A stretch of 64,000 bases of DNA from Campylobacter lari (GCF_004357905.1 NZ_SMTT01000001.1:186001-250000), one strand, 5' to 3'; shown: positions 44,327-54,386, numbered from the stretch's first letter. Numbers and translations: made by a program. Notes: generated by a model from the sequence alone, not told the origin.

Positions 44327-45223
44327 ATGAAAATTACCATCATAGGAGCAGGAAATGTCGGTGCAAGCATTGCTTATGCTTTAATTTTAAGAGAATTAAT
44401 AGATGAGATTATATTGATTGATATTAATAAAGACTTGCTTTTTGCTAGAGAATTAGAACTAAGTCAAAGCATAGCCGCTTTTAATTTTGATATTAAAATA
44501 ACTTGTACGGATGATTATACATACTCAAAAGATTCTCAAGTGGTTATTTTTAGTGCAGGTGTAGCTAGAAAAGAAGGTCAGAGTAGAGATGAGCTTTTTG
44601 TTATTAATTCTAAAATTATGCTTGAGTGTGCAAAAAATATTAAAAAATTTAACAACGATCCTTTGTTTATCATAGTAAGCAATCCTGTAGATTTTTTACT
44701 CAACGCTCTTTATGAAAGTAAATTATTTTCATTAAAAAAAATCATTGCTATGGCAGGTGTTTTAGATAATGCTAGATTTAAATACGAAGTGAGCAAAAAA
44801 TTAGATATAAAAACTTCTTATATAGATACTAAGCTTATAGGTTTTCACAATGATAGTATGGTTTTGGTAAAATCTCAAAGTAAAGTGCAAAATAAAGCTT
44901 TAAGTGAAGTCTTAGATAAGCAAGATATTGTTCAAATTGAACAAGAGGTTAAAACCGGTGGTGCTAAAATTATAAAATATTTAAAAACTTCAGCCTATTT
45001 AGCTCCTGCTAGTGCTTGCGTGAGAATGATAGAGGCTTTAAAAAGTGGAGAATTTTTACCAGTATGTGTGATTTTAGATGGAGAATATGGCATAAGAGAA
45101 AAAGCTTTTGGAGTTATGGCAAGGATTAGTCTTGATGGGGTGCTTGAAACTTTAGAATTAAAATTAGACAATCAAGAACAAATTGCATTAGAAAATTCTT
45201 TTATTCAGTATAATTATAAATAA
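44327..45223 (+). CDS. mdh: malate dehydrogenase (lactate/malate dehydrogenase family)
   Basis: NAD-dependent oxidation of malate to oxaloacetate in the TCA cycle. The 298-residue protein has the Rossmann start TIIGAGNVGASIAYAL, the mobile loop GVARKEGQSRDEL with arginine at the substrate-specificity position (malate type, rather than the glutamine of lactate dehydrogenases), VSNPVDFLL and the catalytic histidine in LIGFHNDSMV. RBS AAAGGAGCTAAG. In C. jejuni mdh is followed by sucC-sucD before oorDABC; here a terminator and a promoter intervene and no sucCD genes are present. Confidence 0.92.
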   Translation: MKITIIGAGNVGASIAYALILRELIDEIILIDINKDLLFARELELSQSIAAFNFDIKITCTDDYTYSKDSQVVIFSAGVARKEGQSRDELFVINSKIMLECAKNIKKFNNDPLFIIVSNPVDFLLNALYESKLFSLKKIIAMAGVLDNARFKYEVSKKLDIKTSYIDTKLIGFHNDSMVLVKSQSKVQNKALSEVLDKQDIVQIEQEVKTGGAKIIKYLKTSAYLAPASACVRMIEALKSGEFLPVCVILDGEYGIREKAFGVMARISLDGVLETLELKLDNQEQIALENSFIQYNYK

Positions 45224-45227
45224 TTTT

Positions 45228-45248
45228 TTAGGAGTTTTTTACTCCTAA
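45228..45248 (+). terminator. terminator after mdh
   Basis: A perfect 8-bp stem TTAGGAGT / ACTCCTAA with a TTTTT loop, 5 bases after the mdh stop codon. The rest of the gap up to 45402 contains only the oorD promoter. Confidence 0.6.
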
Positions 45249-45323
45249 TGTTACTTTGTGTTATAAAATCTTATTAGTTTTATTTTATCTTTTAAATAAT
45301 ATTTAATCATGCTATAAATTCGC

Positions 45324-45329
45324 TATAAT
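45324..45329 (+). promoter_or_regulatory. predicted -10 box for oorDABC
   Basis: TATAAT preceded by CGC, 73 bases upstream of the oorD ATG. Its position after the mdh terminator suggests that the oor operon is transcribed independently of mdh. Confidence 0.5.
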
Positions 45330-45402
45330 AAAAAGTTTGTTTTAAAAATAATTTTTAATAAAAAATCATTAGAAAATTACAAAAAACTAGAAAGGAATAT
45401 TA

Positions 45403-45711
45403 ATGATTGCTCCAGAGAATACACCAGTTTGGGTTGATGAAGCAAGATGTAAGGCTTGTAATATCTGTGTTAGCTATTGTCCAGCCGGAGTTTTAGCAAT
45501 GAGAGATGAAATCAGTGCAGTTTTAGGACAGATGATAGAAGTGGTTCATCCTGATTCTTGTATAGGCTGTAGTGAATGTGAAAGTCACTGTCCTGATTTT
45601 GCGATTTTTGTTGCCAAAAGAGATGAATTTAAATTTGCAAAGCTTACGCCAGAAGCCAAAGAAAGAGCACAAGCTGTCAAAGAAAATAAATACAAAAAAC
45701 TAAATGCATAG
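45403..45711 (+). CDS. oorD: 2-oxoglutarate:acceptor oxidoreductase, delta (ferredoxin-like) subunit
   Basis: Small 2x[4Fe-4S] subunit of the OorDABC complex that oxidises 2-oxoglutarate to succinyl-CoA. The 102-residue protein has two clusters, CKACNICVSYCPAG and CIGCSECESHCPDF. RBS AAAGGAATATTA. First gene of the operon; oorA starts 9 bases later. Campylobacter and Helicobacter use this oxygen-sensitive enzyme instead of 2-oxoglutarate dehydrogenase. Confidence 0.96.
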   Translation: MIAPENTPVWVDEARCKACNICVSYCPAGVLAMRDEISAVLGQMIEVVHPDSCIGCSECESHCPDFAIFVAKRDEFKFAKLTPEAKERAQAVKENKYKKLNA

Positions 45712-45720
45712 GAAAACAAA

Positions 45721-46845
45721 ATGAGAGAAGTTATATCAACAGGTAATGTTTTAGTAGCCAAAGCTGCGATTGATTGTGGCTGTAAATTTTTTGGTGGTTA
45801 TCCAATTACCCCAAGTTCTGAAATAGCACATGAACTAAGCCATATGTTACCAAAAAATGATGGTACTTTTATACAGATGGAAGATGAAATTTCGGGTATT
45901 AGCGTGGCCTTAGGTGCTTCTATGAGTGGAGTAAAATCCATGACAGCAAGCAGCGGACCGGGAATTTCTTTAAAAGCCGAACAAATTGGTTTGGGTTTTA
46001 TAGCTGAAATTCCACTAGTAATTGTAAATGTTATGAGAGGTGGTCCTTCAACTGGTCTTCCAACAAGGGTTGCGCAAGGTGATTTATTTCAAGCAAAAGC
46101 TCCAACACATGGAGATTATGCAAGTATAGCTTTAGCTCCTGCTTCATTAGAGGAAGCTTACACTGAAACTATTAGAGCTTTTAATTTAGCTGAAAAATAC
46201 ATGACTCCAGTATTTTTGCTTTTAGATGAAACCATAGGACACATGAATGGTAAGGCAAAATTACCTGATTTAGAAGAATTAGAAATTATCAACCGCAAAA
46301 AATTTATGGGCGATAAAAAAGATTACAAACCTTATGCAGCAGGTGAAAATGAAGCTGCCACACTAAATCCTTTCTTTGAAGGTTATCGTTATCATATCAC
46401 AGGACTTCATCATGGAGACATAGGCTTTCCAACAGAAGATGGAGCAATAGTAGATAAAAATATGAAAAGATTGTTTGGTAAGATTAAAAATAATACCGAT
46501 GAAATTTGCACTTATGAAGAGTTTATGTGTGATGATGCGCAGTTTTTAATCATTGCTTATGGAAGCGTTGCAAGATCTGCTAAAGAAGCTATCTTAAGAC
46601 TTAGAGAAGAGGGTTTAAAAGTAGGGCTTTTTAGACCTATTACGCTTTATCCAGTAGCTGAGAAAAAAATAGCTCAAGTGGTATCTAAATTTGAAAAAGT
46701 TATGGTAAGTGAGCTTAATATGGGGCAATATTTAGAAGAAATTCAAAGAGTAAGCAAAAGAGATGATTTTATTAGCTTGCACCGTGCAAATGGTCGCCCT
46801 ATAACCCCAAGTGAAATTATTGCTAAAGTAAAGGAGAATATATAA
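45721..46845 (+). CDS. oorA: 2-oxoglutarate:acceptor oxidoreductase, alpha subunit
   Basis: The 374-residue subunit carries the pyrimidine-binding half of the thiamine diphosphate site (GGYPITPSSEIAHEL; QMEDEISGISVALGAS) and a transketolase-C-like domain (FLIIAYGSVARSAKEAI). GGPSTGLPTRVAQGDLFQA is characteristic of the KGOR alpha subunit. Second gene of oorDABC; oorB follows one base later. Confidence 0.96.
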   Translation: MREVISTGNVLVAKAAIDCGCKFFGGYPITPSSEIAHELSHMLPKNDGTFIQMEDEISGISVALGASMSGVKSMTASSGPGISLKAEQIGLGFIAEIPLVIVNVMRGGPSTGLPTRVAQGDLFQAKAPTHGDYASIALAPASLEEAYTETIRAFNLAEKYMTPVFLLLDETIGHMNGKAKLPDLEELEIINRKKFMGDKKDYKPYAAGENEAATLNPFFEGYRYHITGLHHGDIGFPTEDGAIVDKNMKRLFGKIKNNTDEICTYEEFMCDDAQFLIIAYGSVARSAKEAILRLREEGLKVGLFRPITLYPVAEKKIAQVVSKFEKVMVSELNMGQYLEEIQRVSKRDDFISLHRANGRPITPSEIIAKVKENI

Positions 46846-46846
46846 A

Positions 46847-47692
46847 ATGGCTTTTAATTACGATGAATATTTAAGAGTAGATAAACTTCCAACACAATGG
46901 TGCTGGGGTTGTGGGGATGGTGTTGTTTTAAAAGCTATTATTAGAGCTATTCAAAAACTTGGCTGGAATATGGATGATGTTTGTTTAGTTTCTGGTATAG
47001 GTTGTAGTGGTAGAATGAGTTCTTATGTAAATTGCAATACAGTCCATACTACCCATGGTAGAGCTATTGCTTATGCAACAGGGATTAAGCTAGCAAATCC
47101 TAAAAAACATGTAATCGTAGTAAGCGGAGATGGCGATACTTTAGCAATTGGTGGAAATCATACCATCCATGGATGTAGAAGAAATATAGATTTAACTCAT
47201 ATTTTAATCAATAATTTTATTTATGGTCTTACAAATTCACAAACTTCACCAACTACCCCACAAGGCTTTTACACTGTTACAGCTCAAGCAGGTAATATAG
47301 ACCCAAATTTTGATGCTTGTGAGCTTACTAAAGCCGCTGGGGCTTCTTTTGTAGCAAGAACAAATGTTATAGAGGCAAATAAGCTTGAAAATATCATTTT
47401 TAAAGCTTTATCTCACAAAGGTTATAGTTTTGTAGATGTATTTTCAAACTGCCATATTAACCTAGGTAGAAAAAACAAAATGGGCGAAGCTGTAAGCATG
47501 CTTGATTGGATTAAAAATCGTTGTGTTGAAAAGTCTAAATTTGAACAATTAGACTACGAACAAAGAGCGGATAAATTTCCTACAGGAATTTTACACCAAG
47601 ATGAAAGCAAAGCAGAATATTGTGAAGCTTATGAGGAAGTTAGAAGAGCCTTGAAAGAAAAAAGAATGGTTGATTTGGGAGTATTAAAATGA
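46847..47692 (+). CDS. oorB: 2-oxoglutarate:acceptor oxidoreductase, beta subunit
   Basis: The 281-residue subunit binds the diphosphate of ThDP (VSGDGDTLAIGGNHTIH, then NNFIYGLTNSQTSPTT) and has CWGCGDGVVLKAI near the N-terminus, which with later cysteines can hold the proximal [4Fe-4S] cluster. GIGCSGRMSSYVN is typical of the family. Overlaps oorC by 4 bases (ATGA). Confidence 0.96.
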   Translation: MAFNYDEYLRVDKLPTQWCWGCGDGVVLKAIIRAIQKLGWNMDDVCLVSGIGCSGRMSSYVNCNTVHTTHGRAIAYATGIKLANPKKHVIVVSGDGDTLAIGGNHTIHGCRRNIDLTHILINNFIYGLTNSQTSPTTPQGFYTVTAQAGNIDPNFDACELTKAAGASFVARTNVIEANKLENIIFKALSHKGYSFVDVFSNCHINLGRKNKMGEAVSMLDWIKNRCVEKSKFEQLDYEQRADKFPTGILHQDESKAEYCEAYEEVRRALKEKRMVDLGVLK

Positions 47693-48246
47693 AATATCAA
47701 TTAAGATTTTGTGGTGAAGGTGGACAAGGGGTTATCACTGCAGGTGAAATTCTAGCTAAAGCCGCCATTAAAGAAGGGCGTAATGCTTTTAAAGCTTCTA
47801 CTTATACTTCTCAAGTTAGAGGTGGACCAACTAAGGTTGATATTATCGTTGATGAAAATGAAATCTTTTTTCCTTATGCAGTAGAAGGTGAAGTTAGTTT
47901 TATGCTTTCAACTGCTGATAAAGGTTATCATAGTTTCAAAGATGGTGTTTGTGATGGTGGTGTTATAGTTATAGAGCCAAATTTAGTTCATCCAAGTAAA
48001 GAAGATTATGCAAGATGGAAAATTTTTGAAATTCCTATTATTACTATAGCTAAAGAAGAAGTAGGGAATGTAGCTACTCAATCAGTCGTTGCTTTAGCTA
48101 TAGCTGCTTATATGAGTAAATGTATTGATATTGATGCATTAAAACAAACTATGCTTGATATGGTACCTGCAAAAACTAAAGAGGCAAATGCAAAAGCTTT
48201 TGATTTAGGTATAGAATACGCTAAAAAAGCACAAGTAGTTTCTTGA
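47689..48246 (+). CDS. oorC: 2-oxoglutarate:acceptor oxidoreductase, gamma subunit
   Basis: The 185-residue POR_gamma domain protein starts with RFCGEGGQGVITAGEILAKA and contains TYTSQVRGGPTKVDI, the CoA/interface signatures of the gamma subunit. Last gene of the operon. Its stop codon lies inside a 10-bp terminator stem at 48237-48259. Confidence 0.96.
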   Translation: MKYQLRFCGEGGQGVITAGEILAKAAIKEGRNAFKASTYTSQVRGGPTKVDIIVDENEIFFPYAVEGEVSFMLSTADKGYHSFKDGVCDGGVIVIEPNLVHPSKEDYARWKIFEIPIITIAKEEVGNVATQSVVALAIAAYMSKCIDIDALKQTMLDMVPAKTKEANAKAFDLGIEYAKKAQVVS

Positions 48247-48259
48247 TTTTCAAGAAACT
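48237..48259 (+). terminator. terminator after oorC
   Basis: A perfect 10-bp stem AGTTTCTTGA / TCAAGAAACT with a TTT loop, overlapping the oorC stop and followed by CTTTCTTG. Confidence 0.65.
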
Positions 48260-48293
48260 CTTTCTTGTAAAATAATATTTATTAAATTATCGT

Positions 48294-48299
48294 TATAAT
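48294..48299 (+). promoter_or_regulatory. predicted -10 box for ilvI
   Basis: TATAAT, 30 bases before the ilvI ATG. No leader peptide or attenuator typical of enteric ilv operons can be recognised in the 83-bp gap. Confidence 0.5.
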
Positions 48300-48329
48300 A
48301 TTTTCCATTTTAAGCAAAAAGGTAAAATA

Positions 48330-50039
48330 ATGAAAGAGCTAAATGGCTCGCAAATGATTTGTGAAGCATTAAAAGAAGAAAATGTTAAAGTAGTTTTTGG
48401 TTATCCTGGTGGTGCGGCTTTAAATATTTATGATGAAATTTACAAACAAACTCATTTTAAACACATTTTAGTCAGACACGAGCAAGCGGCCTTACATAGC
48501 GCTGATGCTTATGCTAGAATGAGTGGTAAAGTTGGTGTGGCAGTAGTTACAAGTGGACCTGGTTTTACTAATACAGTTACAGGTTTAGCTACTGCTTATA
48601 GTGATTCTATACCTTTGGTTTTAATTTCAGCTCAAGTTGCAAATTCTTTAATAGGAACAGATGCTTTTCAAGAAATCGATGCTATAGGTATTTCAAGACC
48701 TTGTGTAAAGCATAATTATTTAGTAAAAAATATCGAAGAATTACCTAAAATTTTAAAAGAAGCTTTTTATATTGCTACAACAGGTAGAAAAGGGCCTGTG
48801 CATATTGATATACCTAAAGATGTTACTGCTGCTATGGGTATATGGCATTATCCTAAAGAAATTTCTATGAAAACTTACAAGCCAACCTATAAAGGAAATA
48901 TCAAGCAAATTAAAAAATTAGTAAGCTTGATTAAAAATGCTCAAAAACCTTTATTTTACCTAGGTGGAGGTTGTATAGCTTCTAATGCTAGTGACGAATT
49001 AAGAGAATTAATTCATTTTTGTCAAATTCCTGCAGTTGAAACTTTAATGGCTCTAGGGGCTTTAAGAAGTGATGATGAGCTTAATTTAAAAATGGCAGGT
49101 ATGCACGGAAGTTATTGTGCAAATATCGCTTTAAGTGAGTGTGATTTACTCATTGCTGTGGGTGCTAGATTTGATGATAGGATTACTGGTAAAACAAGTG
49201 AGTTTGCCAAGGGTGCAAAAATCGTTCATATTGATATAGATCCAAGCTCTATTTCTAAAATTATCGAAGCGCATTTTCCTATAGTTGGGGATATTAAAAG
49301 TGTTATTTTAGATACCTTAGAAGAATTAAAAAAAGAAAGTTTTGACAACACAAAATACCAAGAATGGTTTAAAACTTTACAAAACTATCAACAATTATAT
49401 CCTTTAATCTATGAAGATAATGATGAAGTTTTAAAACCTCAATGGGTTATAGAAGAATGTGCTAGATTAGCTCCTGATGCAAGGATAATTACTGATGTGG
49501 GGCAACATCAAATGTGGGTAGCGCAATTTTATCCTTTTAATTATGCAAGACAACTTGCAACAAGCGGTGGGCAAGGAACTATGGGGTATTCTTTACCGGC
49601 CGCACTTGGGGCTAAATTAGCTGTAGATGAAGAAGTTGTAATAAATTTTGTAGGCGATGGTTCTTTTTTAATGAATATACAAGAGCTAATGACAGCAAGT
49701 GCTTATGGAATCAAAGTGATTAATATTATTTTAAATAATTCTTTTTTAGGTATGGTAAGACAATGGCAAAGTATGTTTTATAAAGAAAGATTTTCTAATA
49801 CAGATCTAACAAGTCAACCTGATTTTGTTACTATTGCTAAAGGTTTTCATTGTGAGGGTTATAATGTTTTTAATAAAGAAGAATTTCAAAAAGCTTTTAA
49901 AGCAGCCTTAGAATCTAAAAAAACTTGTGTTTTAAATGTAGCTATAGATCGTTATGAAGATGTATTACCTATGGTACCTGCGGGCGGAGCTATTTATAAT
50001 ATGATTTTACCTAGCTATAAAAACAAGGATAAAAAATGA
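48330..50039 (+). CDS. ilvI: acetolactate synthase large subunit
   Basis: ThDP- and FAD-dependent condensation of two pyruvates, or pyruvate plus 2-ketobutyrate, the first common step of valine, leucine and isoleucine synthesis. The 569-residue length is standard. Motifs: FGYPGGAALNIYDEIY, the ThDP glutamate in RHEQAALHSADAYAR, SGPGFTNTVTGLATA, and the ThDP-binding VGDGSFLMNIQELMTA. RBS AAAAGGTAAAATA. Overlaps ilvH by 4 bases (ATGA). Confidence 0.96.
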   Translation: MKELNGSQMICEALKEENVKVVFGYPGGAALNIYDEIYKQTHFKHILVRHEQAALHSADAYARMSGKVGVAVVTSGPGFTNTVTGLATAYSDSIPLVLISAQVANSLIGTDAFQEIDAIGISRPCVKHNYLVKNIEELPKILKEAFYIATTGRKGPVHIDIPKDVTAAMGIWHYPKEISMKTYKPTYKGNIKQIKKLVSLIKNAQKPLFYLGGGCIASNASDELRELIHFCQIPAVETLMALGALRSDDELNLKMAGMHGSYCANIALSECDLLIAVGARFDDRITGKTSEFAKGAKIVHIDIDPSSISKIIEAHFPIVGDIKSVILDTLEELKKESFDNTKYQEWFKTLQNYQQLYPLIYEDNDEVLKPQWVIEECARLAPDARIITDVGQHQMWVAQFYPFNYARQLATSGGQGTMGYSLPAALGAKLAVDEEVVINFVGDGSFLMNIQELMTASAYGIKVINIILNNSFLGMVRQWQSMFYKERFSNTDLTSQPDFVTIAKGFHCEGYNVFNKEEFQKAFKAALESKKTCVLNVAIDRYEDVLPMVPAGGAIYNMILPSYKNKDKK

Positions 50040-50503
50040 AAAGAAGAGTAATTTCTGTCATTGTATTAAATGAGCATGGGGTATTATCACGCGTTGTCGG
50101 GCTTTTTTCAGGACGTGGTTATAATATAGAATCTCTTACGGTTGCTCCACTTGATGATAAAGAATTCTCAAGGATAAATATCGTTACTTTAGGCGATGAA
50201 AAAGTTTTTGAGCAAATCATAAAACAACTTCATAAACTCATACCTACTTATAAGGTAATTGATTCTAGTGATTTTATAGAAAAAGAAACAGCTTTGGTAA
50301 AGATTGCTTTAAATGAAAATTTTGCAGGTTTAGATGCCATATTAAAAGCTTATAATGGCAGTGTGACTTATAGTGATGATGAGTTTATTATAGTAATGGC
50401 AAGTGATGATGCAAAAAATATCGATAACTTTTTAAAAACTATGAAAAAGTATAATCCTATTAGTGTAGTTAGAAGTGGTTCTATTTTAATGGAGGTAAAA
50501 TGA
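50036..50503 (+). CDS. ilvH: acetolactate synthase small (regulatory) subunit
   Basis: The 155-residue ACT-domain subunit that confers valine feedback inhibition and stimulates the large subunit. The N-terminus ([32 protein letters not shown], with [20 protein letters not shown] as core) is diagnostic. Overlaps both ilvI and lpxD by 4 bases, so the three are translationally coupled. Confidence 0.96.
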   Translation: MKRRVISVIVLNEHGVLSRVVGLFSGRGYNIESLTVAPLDDKEFSRINIVTLGDEKVFEQIIKQLHKLIPTYKVIDSSDFIEKETALVKIALNENFAGLDAILKAYNGSVTYSDDEFIIVMASDDAKNIDNFLKTMKKYNPISVVRSGSILMEVK

Positions 50504-51459
50504 AAATTAGTGAAATTGCTAAATTTTTAGGCATAGAATATTGCGGAGATGATATAGAAATTACAGCTTTAAATTCATTAAATAATGCAAGTTTTACTGA
50601 ACTTAGTTATTGCGATGGAGAAAAAAACTCTAAAAAAATTGCAAGTAGTGGAGCTGGGGCTATATTAGTCTCAAAAGAATTCGAAAATTTAGTTTCAAAA
50701 GATTGTGTTAAATTAGTTGTTGATAATCCACATTTATCTTTTGCGCTTTTAAGTAAGCTTTTTGCTAAACCTTTAATTTCTAGTGAAAAGAAAAATTCTA
50801 AAATTGCTAAAAGTGCTAAGATTATGCCAAATGTTTATATTGGAGAAAATGTCCAAATAGCTGATCATGTAGTGATAATGGCAGGAGCTTATATAGGCGA
50901 TAATGTAAGTATAGGTGAATATACTACAATCCATCCAAATGTTGTGATTTATAATGACACTAAAATAGGTAAAAAATGTCATTTGCTAGCAAATTGTGTA
51001 ATAGGTAGTGATGGCTTTGGTTATGCGCATACAAAAAATGGCGAGCATTATAAGATTTATCATAATGGGAATGTTATTTTAGAAGATTTTGTGGAAGTTG
51101 GAGCTTGCACGACTATTGATAGAGCGGTTTTTGAAAGCACTATCATAAAGCAAGGTACAAAGATTGATAATCTTGTTCAAGTAGGACATAATTGTGAAGT
51201 AGGGGAGAATTGTCTTATAGTAGCTCAAAGTGGAATTTCAGGCTCAAGTATTTTGGGTAAAAATGTCATCATGGGTGGACAAAGCGCTACAAGCGGACAT
51301 TTAGAAATAGGGGATTTTGCTACCATAGCCGCAAGAGGTGGGGTCACTAAAAATTTAGAAGGTGCTAGGGTTTATGGCGGTTTTCCTATCATGCTTCAAA
51401 AAGATTGGTTAAAATTTCAAGCAAAAATTATCACAGCTTTTAGGGATAAACATGAGTAA
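50500..51459 (+). CDS. lpxD: UDP-3-O-acylglucosamine N-acyltransferase
   Basis: Third step of lipid A synthesis: acyl-ACP-dependent N-acylation. The 319-residue protein has an N-terminal uridine-binding domain and a left-handed beta-helix of hexapeptide repeats ([20 protein letters not shown] and following). [18 protein letters not shown] and [15 protein letters not shown] contain the active-site histidines. Overlaps ilvH and the following small gene. Campylobacter lipid A can have an amide-linked diaminoglucose backbone, in which this enzyme acts downstream of GnnA/GnnB; those genes are not in the window. Confidence 0.95.
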   Translation: MKISEIAKFLGIEYCGDDIEITALNSLNNASFTELSYCDGEKNSKKIASSGAGAILVSKEFENLVSKDCVKLVVDNPHLSFALLSKLFAKPLISSEKKNSKIAKSAKIMPNVYIGENVQIADHVVIMAGAYIGDNVSIGEYTTIHPNVVIYNDTKIGKKCHLLANCVIGSDGFGYAHTKNGEHYKIYHNGNVILEDFVEVGACTTIDRAVFESTIIKQGTKIDNLVQVGHNCEVGENCLIVAQSGISGSSILGKNVIMGGQSATSGHLEIGDFATIAARGGVTKNLEGARVYGGFPIMLQKDWLKFQAKIITAFRDKHE

Positions 51460-51676
51460 AAAAATATTTAAAACTATAGAATTACATGGCAGTAAAAGTG
51501 GAGAAATAAGCCTTTGTAATCTTTCTAATCCTTATGGTATAGGAAGTAATGATGTCTTAAGTATAGGTGTGGCTTTGAAAAAAGAAAATGGAATAGATTG
51601 GAAAGTTCATATTCCTTATGAAAATTTAAAAGATCTTATCCATGCACTTCAAGAAATAGAAAAAAGCAAAGCCTAG
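51452..51676 (+). CDS. small conserved-type hypothetical protein (74 aa)
   Basis: Unrecognised 74-residue soluble protein starting [19 protein letters not shown] and ending in a helical [11 protein letters not shown]. It overlaps lpxD by 8 bases, which supports real, coupled expression. No motif suggests a function. It converges on the ccsBA gene with only one base between stop codons. Confidence 0.65.
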   Translation: MSKKIFKTIELHGSKSGEISLCNLSNPYGIGSNDVLSIGVALKKENGIDWKVHIPYENLKDLIHALQEIEKSKA

Positions 51677-51677
51677 T

Positions 51678-54377
51678 TTAAAAACTAGGCGTATTTAAAT
51701 CCCTTTTTCTTCCTGCGCTAATAATTAAAATAAAATTAAGTACAATCAAAACATACACAAAAGTTGGTATAGGAAAAGCGTCACCATTTGCATAAGAATG
51801 GAGCCCAGAAAGATAAAAATTCACTCCAAAATAAGTCATTAATATACTATAAAAGGCTAAAACACTAGCACTTGCAAAAACAAAAATAAAATAAGTTTTA
51901 AAAATAAATCTTAAGTGCAATACTATAGTATAAACTACAATAGAAATCAAAGCCCAAGTTTCTTTTGGATCCCAACCCCAATATCTTCCCCAGCTTTCAT
52001 TAGCCCAAACTCCGCCTAAAAAATTTCCTATTGTAAGCATTGCAAGTCCTATTATCATAGACATTTCATTAACGCAGTGTAATTTAATGATGTTTAAATC
52101 TATATTTTTATTTTTACCCCTTAAAGCAAAAAGAATTAAACTCAAAATCCCTATAATAAAACAAAGTGCTAAAAATCCATAACTTGCTGTTATAATAGAA
52201 ACATGAATATTAAGCCAATATGATTTTAAAACAGGTACTAAATTTCCAATTTGAGGATCCATAAAGCCAAGATGAGCTACAAAAAGCGAAATGCCTGCTA
52301 AAAAACTCGCACCACATAAAGCCAAGAGTGATTTTCTAAAAAATATCACAGCACTCATCACACAAGCAAAAGCTATATAAATCATGCTTTCATAAGCATT
52401 ACTCCAAGGAGCATGCCCGCCTACATACCAACGAATGATTAAAGCTAGTGCATGTATGATTACACATATACTTAAAATGATGTAAAAAAATCTATATACA
52501 AAGGCAGATAAAGAAATATTTTTTAATATAGTATAAAAACTTAAAAGGAAAAACACTAATGCAAAGCTAATATAAACAAAAGTTAGATTATCAAAGATAT
52601 TATAATGATTAAGCAGTATTTCAAGATCTAATCTTTCTTTTGGCGGTAAAACACTACTTCCATAATGATTTTGAAAATCTTTTAAAGATTGTAAAATTTC
52701 ATTCGCATCTTGCCATTGATTATTTTCAACACCATTGCGAACTTGTAAAAAATAGCTAACTAAAAGCATTTGTAAACGCTCTACATCTTCTTTTGCAAAA
52801 GGTAAAATTTGCACCGGAGAATACCACTTTAAACTTTGCTCATTAATATCAGGAAAAATAGTTAAAGCTTGACCGCTATAAATATAATATGCATGATTTA
52901 TTTTTTCATCTAAGGCTAGTAAATCTTTATCAAAGCTAGTTCTTAATGAAGGCTTTTTGCGGTTAGCTTCTTCAATATAATTACTCAGTTTATATACCCC
53001 ATTATCAAACACATCATCAAATGCTATGTATTTTTCATTTATATCTGTGCCTATTAATTCTCTTAGTTTGCTTGTTTTGGTAGCTATCATTTTGATTTTT
53101 CTAAATTCTTTAGGATAAATCATCATTGCTAGAAAAATTTGATCATAGTGAAGATTTAAAAAATTTTCTTTTTGAGTGATTTTATAAATAAATTCCATTG
53201 CCAAAGTATCTAAAGGTTTGATTCTACCATTATGATCTTGTACAAGTAATTTTGCAAAATTTAAAGAATGCTCATAGGAATTTTTTTGTAAATTTGAGAT
53301 TAAATTTAAAATTTCACTTTTATTTTCTTGTGTAAAAAGCGGAGTTTGTAAATTTGCAAAAAGCAAAATAAACAATATAAAACTTTGACCTTTTTTTAAA
53401 TAAATGCTTAAATGATGAAATCTTGAGTTTTTGTCAAATAAAACCCATAAAAATCCTAAAATCAATAAAGTATAACCTATATAAGTAGGGATTTTACCAG
53501 GATCTTTATTAACTGAAAGTATAGTGCCTTGCTCATCTTGATCATAAGAGCTTTGAAAAAATCTATATCCACCATAATCAAGAACATTATTCATAAAAAT
53601 ATCATAATCTAGACTAATATTATTTTGCTCATCTATGATTTGAATTTTTGAAGTGTAAGAAGATGGACTCATAGAGCCTAAATAACGCTCTAGTATAAAA
53701 TCTTTTAAGTGTAATGCAAAAGGAAGCTTAATTTCTCTTGGTCCCCAATTGATAGTAAAATTTTTTCCCTGTAAGTTAAAATGCACTGCTTGTTTTTTTG
53801 TAAAATTTGGATTTAAGATTATTTGTGTATTTGCTTTTTGATAATTAATATTTAATTTTAAGCTAGCAGGTGTGATAGAATCTTTTTGTGGAGTGTATTT
53901 GATAGAGCTTATGATTAATTTTTCACCATTTAAGTCAATAGTTTTTTCAAAATGCTTTTGAGTTAGCGTGGTAAAGCTAATAGGAAATTCAAAACTAGCA
54001 TTAGCATCAAAATCAGTAATTTTTATAAATTCTTCCCTAGTAACTATGGTGTTAGAGCTTTGATTTTCTCTTATATGCATTCCACCTTCTAAGCCAAAAT
54101 ATCTAGTAAGTCCAGCACCGATTAAAATCACTATAAAAGATAAATGCAAAAGCAAGATAGAGTATTTTTTCTTTTGAAAAAGCTTGTTGTGAAATATCAC
54201 TCCGATTAAATTTAAACCTAGTAATAAATGCAACATATCAAACCAAGCATTATTATAAATTAAAGCTTTAGCTGCACTAATACCAAAATCATTTTCTATA
54301 AAGGTTGCCACAGCACAAGCTATGGCATATATACTCATTAGTAAAAAACTCATTGCAAAAGAAAAAAAATACTGCAT
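51678..54377 (-). CDS. CcsBA-type cytochrome c haem lyase, probably dedicated to the adjacent octahaem cytochrome
   Basis: System II cytochrome c synthase that exports haem and attaches it to apocytochromes at the periplasmic face. The 899-residue fusion has an N-terminal ResB/CcsB part (about 1-390, several helices and a periplasmic domain) and a C-terminal CcsA part with the haem-handling tryptophan motif WGRYWGWDPKETW and conserved histidines in GGHAPWSNAYESM and LNIHVSIITASYG. It lies 9 bases downstream of a thioredoxin-fold lipoprotein gene and behind two multihaem cytochrome genes. In Wolinella succinogenes a separate lyase (CcsA1) is needed for the non-standard haem site of MccA. Neighbourhood suggests the same here, but it could also be the general lyase. 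Confidence 0.88.
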   Translation of the reverse strand: MQYFFSFAMSFLLMSIYAIACAVATFIENDFGISAAKALIYNNAWFDMLHLLLGLNLIGVIFHNKLFQKKKYSILLLHLSFIVILIGAGLTRYFGLEGGMHIRENQSSNTIVTREEFIKITDFDANASFEFPISFTTLTQKHFEKTIDLNGEKLIISSIKYTPQKDSITPASLKLNINYQKANTQIILNPNFTKKQAVHFNLQGKNFTINWGPREIKLPFALHLKDFILERYLGSMSPSSYTSKIQIIDEQNNISLDYDIFMNNVLDYGGYRFFQSSYDQDEQGTILSVNKDPGKIPTYIGYTLLILGFLWVLFDKNSRFHHLSIYLKKGQSFILFILLFANLQTPLFTQENKSEILNLISNLQKNSYEHSLNFAKLLVQDHNGRIKPLDTLAMEFIYKITQKENFLNLHYDQIFLAMMIYPKEFRKIKMIATKTSKLRELIGTDINEKYIAFDDVFDNGVYKLSNYIEEANRKKPSLRTSFDKDLLALDEKINHAYYIYSGQALTIFPDINEQSLKWYSPVQILPFAKEDVERLQMLLVSYFLQVRNGVENNQWQDANEILQSLKDFQNHYGSSVLPPKERLDLEILLNHYNIFDNLTFVYISFALVFFLLSFYTILKNISLSAFVYRFFYIILSICVIIHALALIIRWYVGGHAPWSNAYESMIYIAFACVMSAVIFFRKSLLALCGASFLAGISLFVAHLGFMDPQIGNLVPVLKSYWLNIHVSIITASYGFLALCFIIGILSLILFALRGKNKNIDLNIIKLHCVNEMSMIIGLAMLTIGNFLGGVWANESWGRYWGWDPKETWALISIVVYTIVLHLRFIFKTYFIFVFASASVLAFYSILMTYFGVNFYLSGLHSYANGDAFPIPTFVYVLIVLNFILIISAGRKRDLNTPSF

Positions 54378-54386
54378 TTTTAACCT

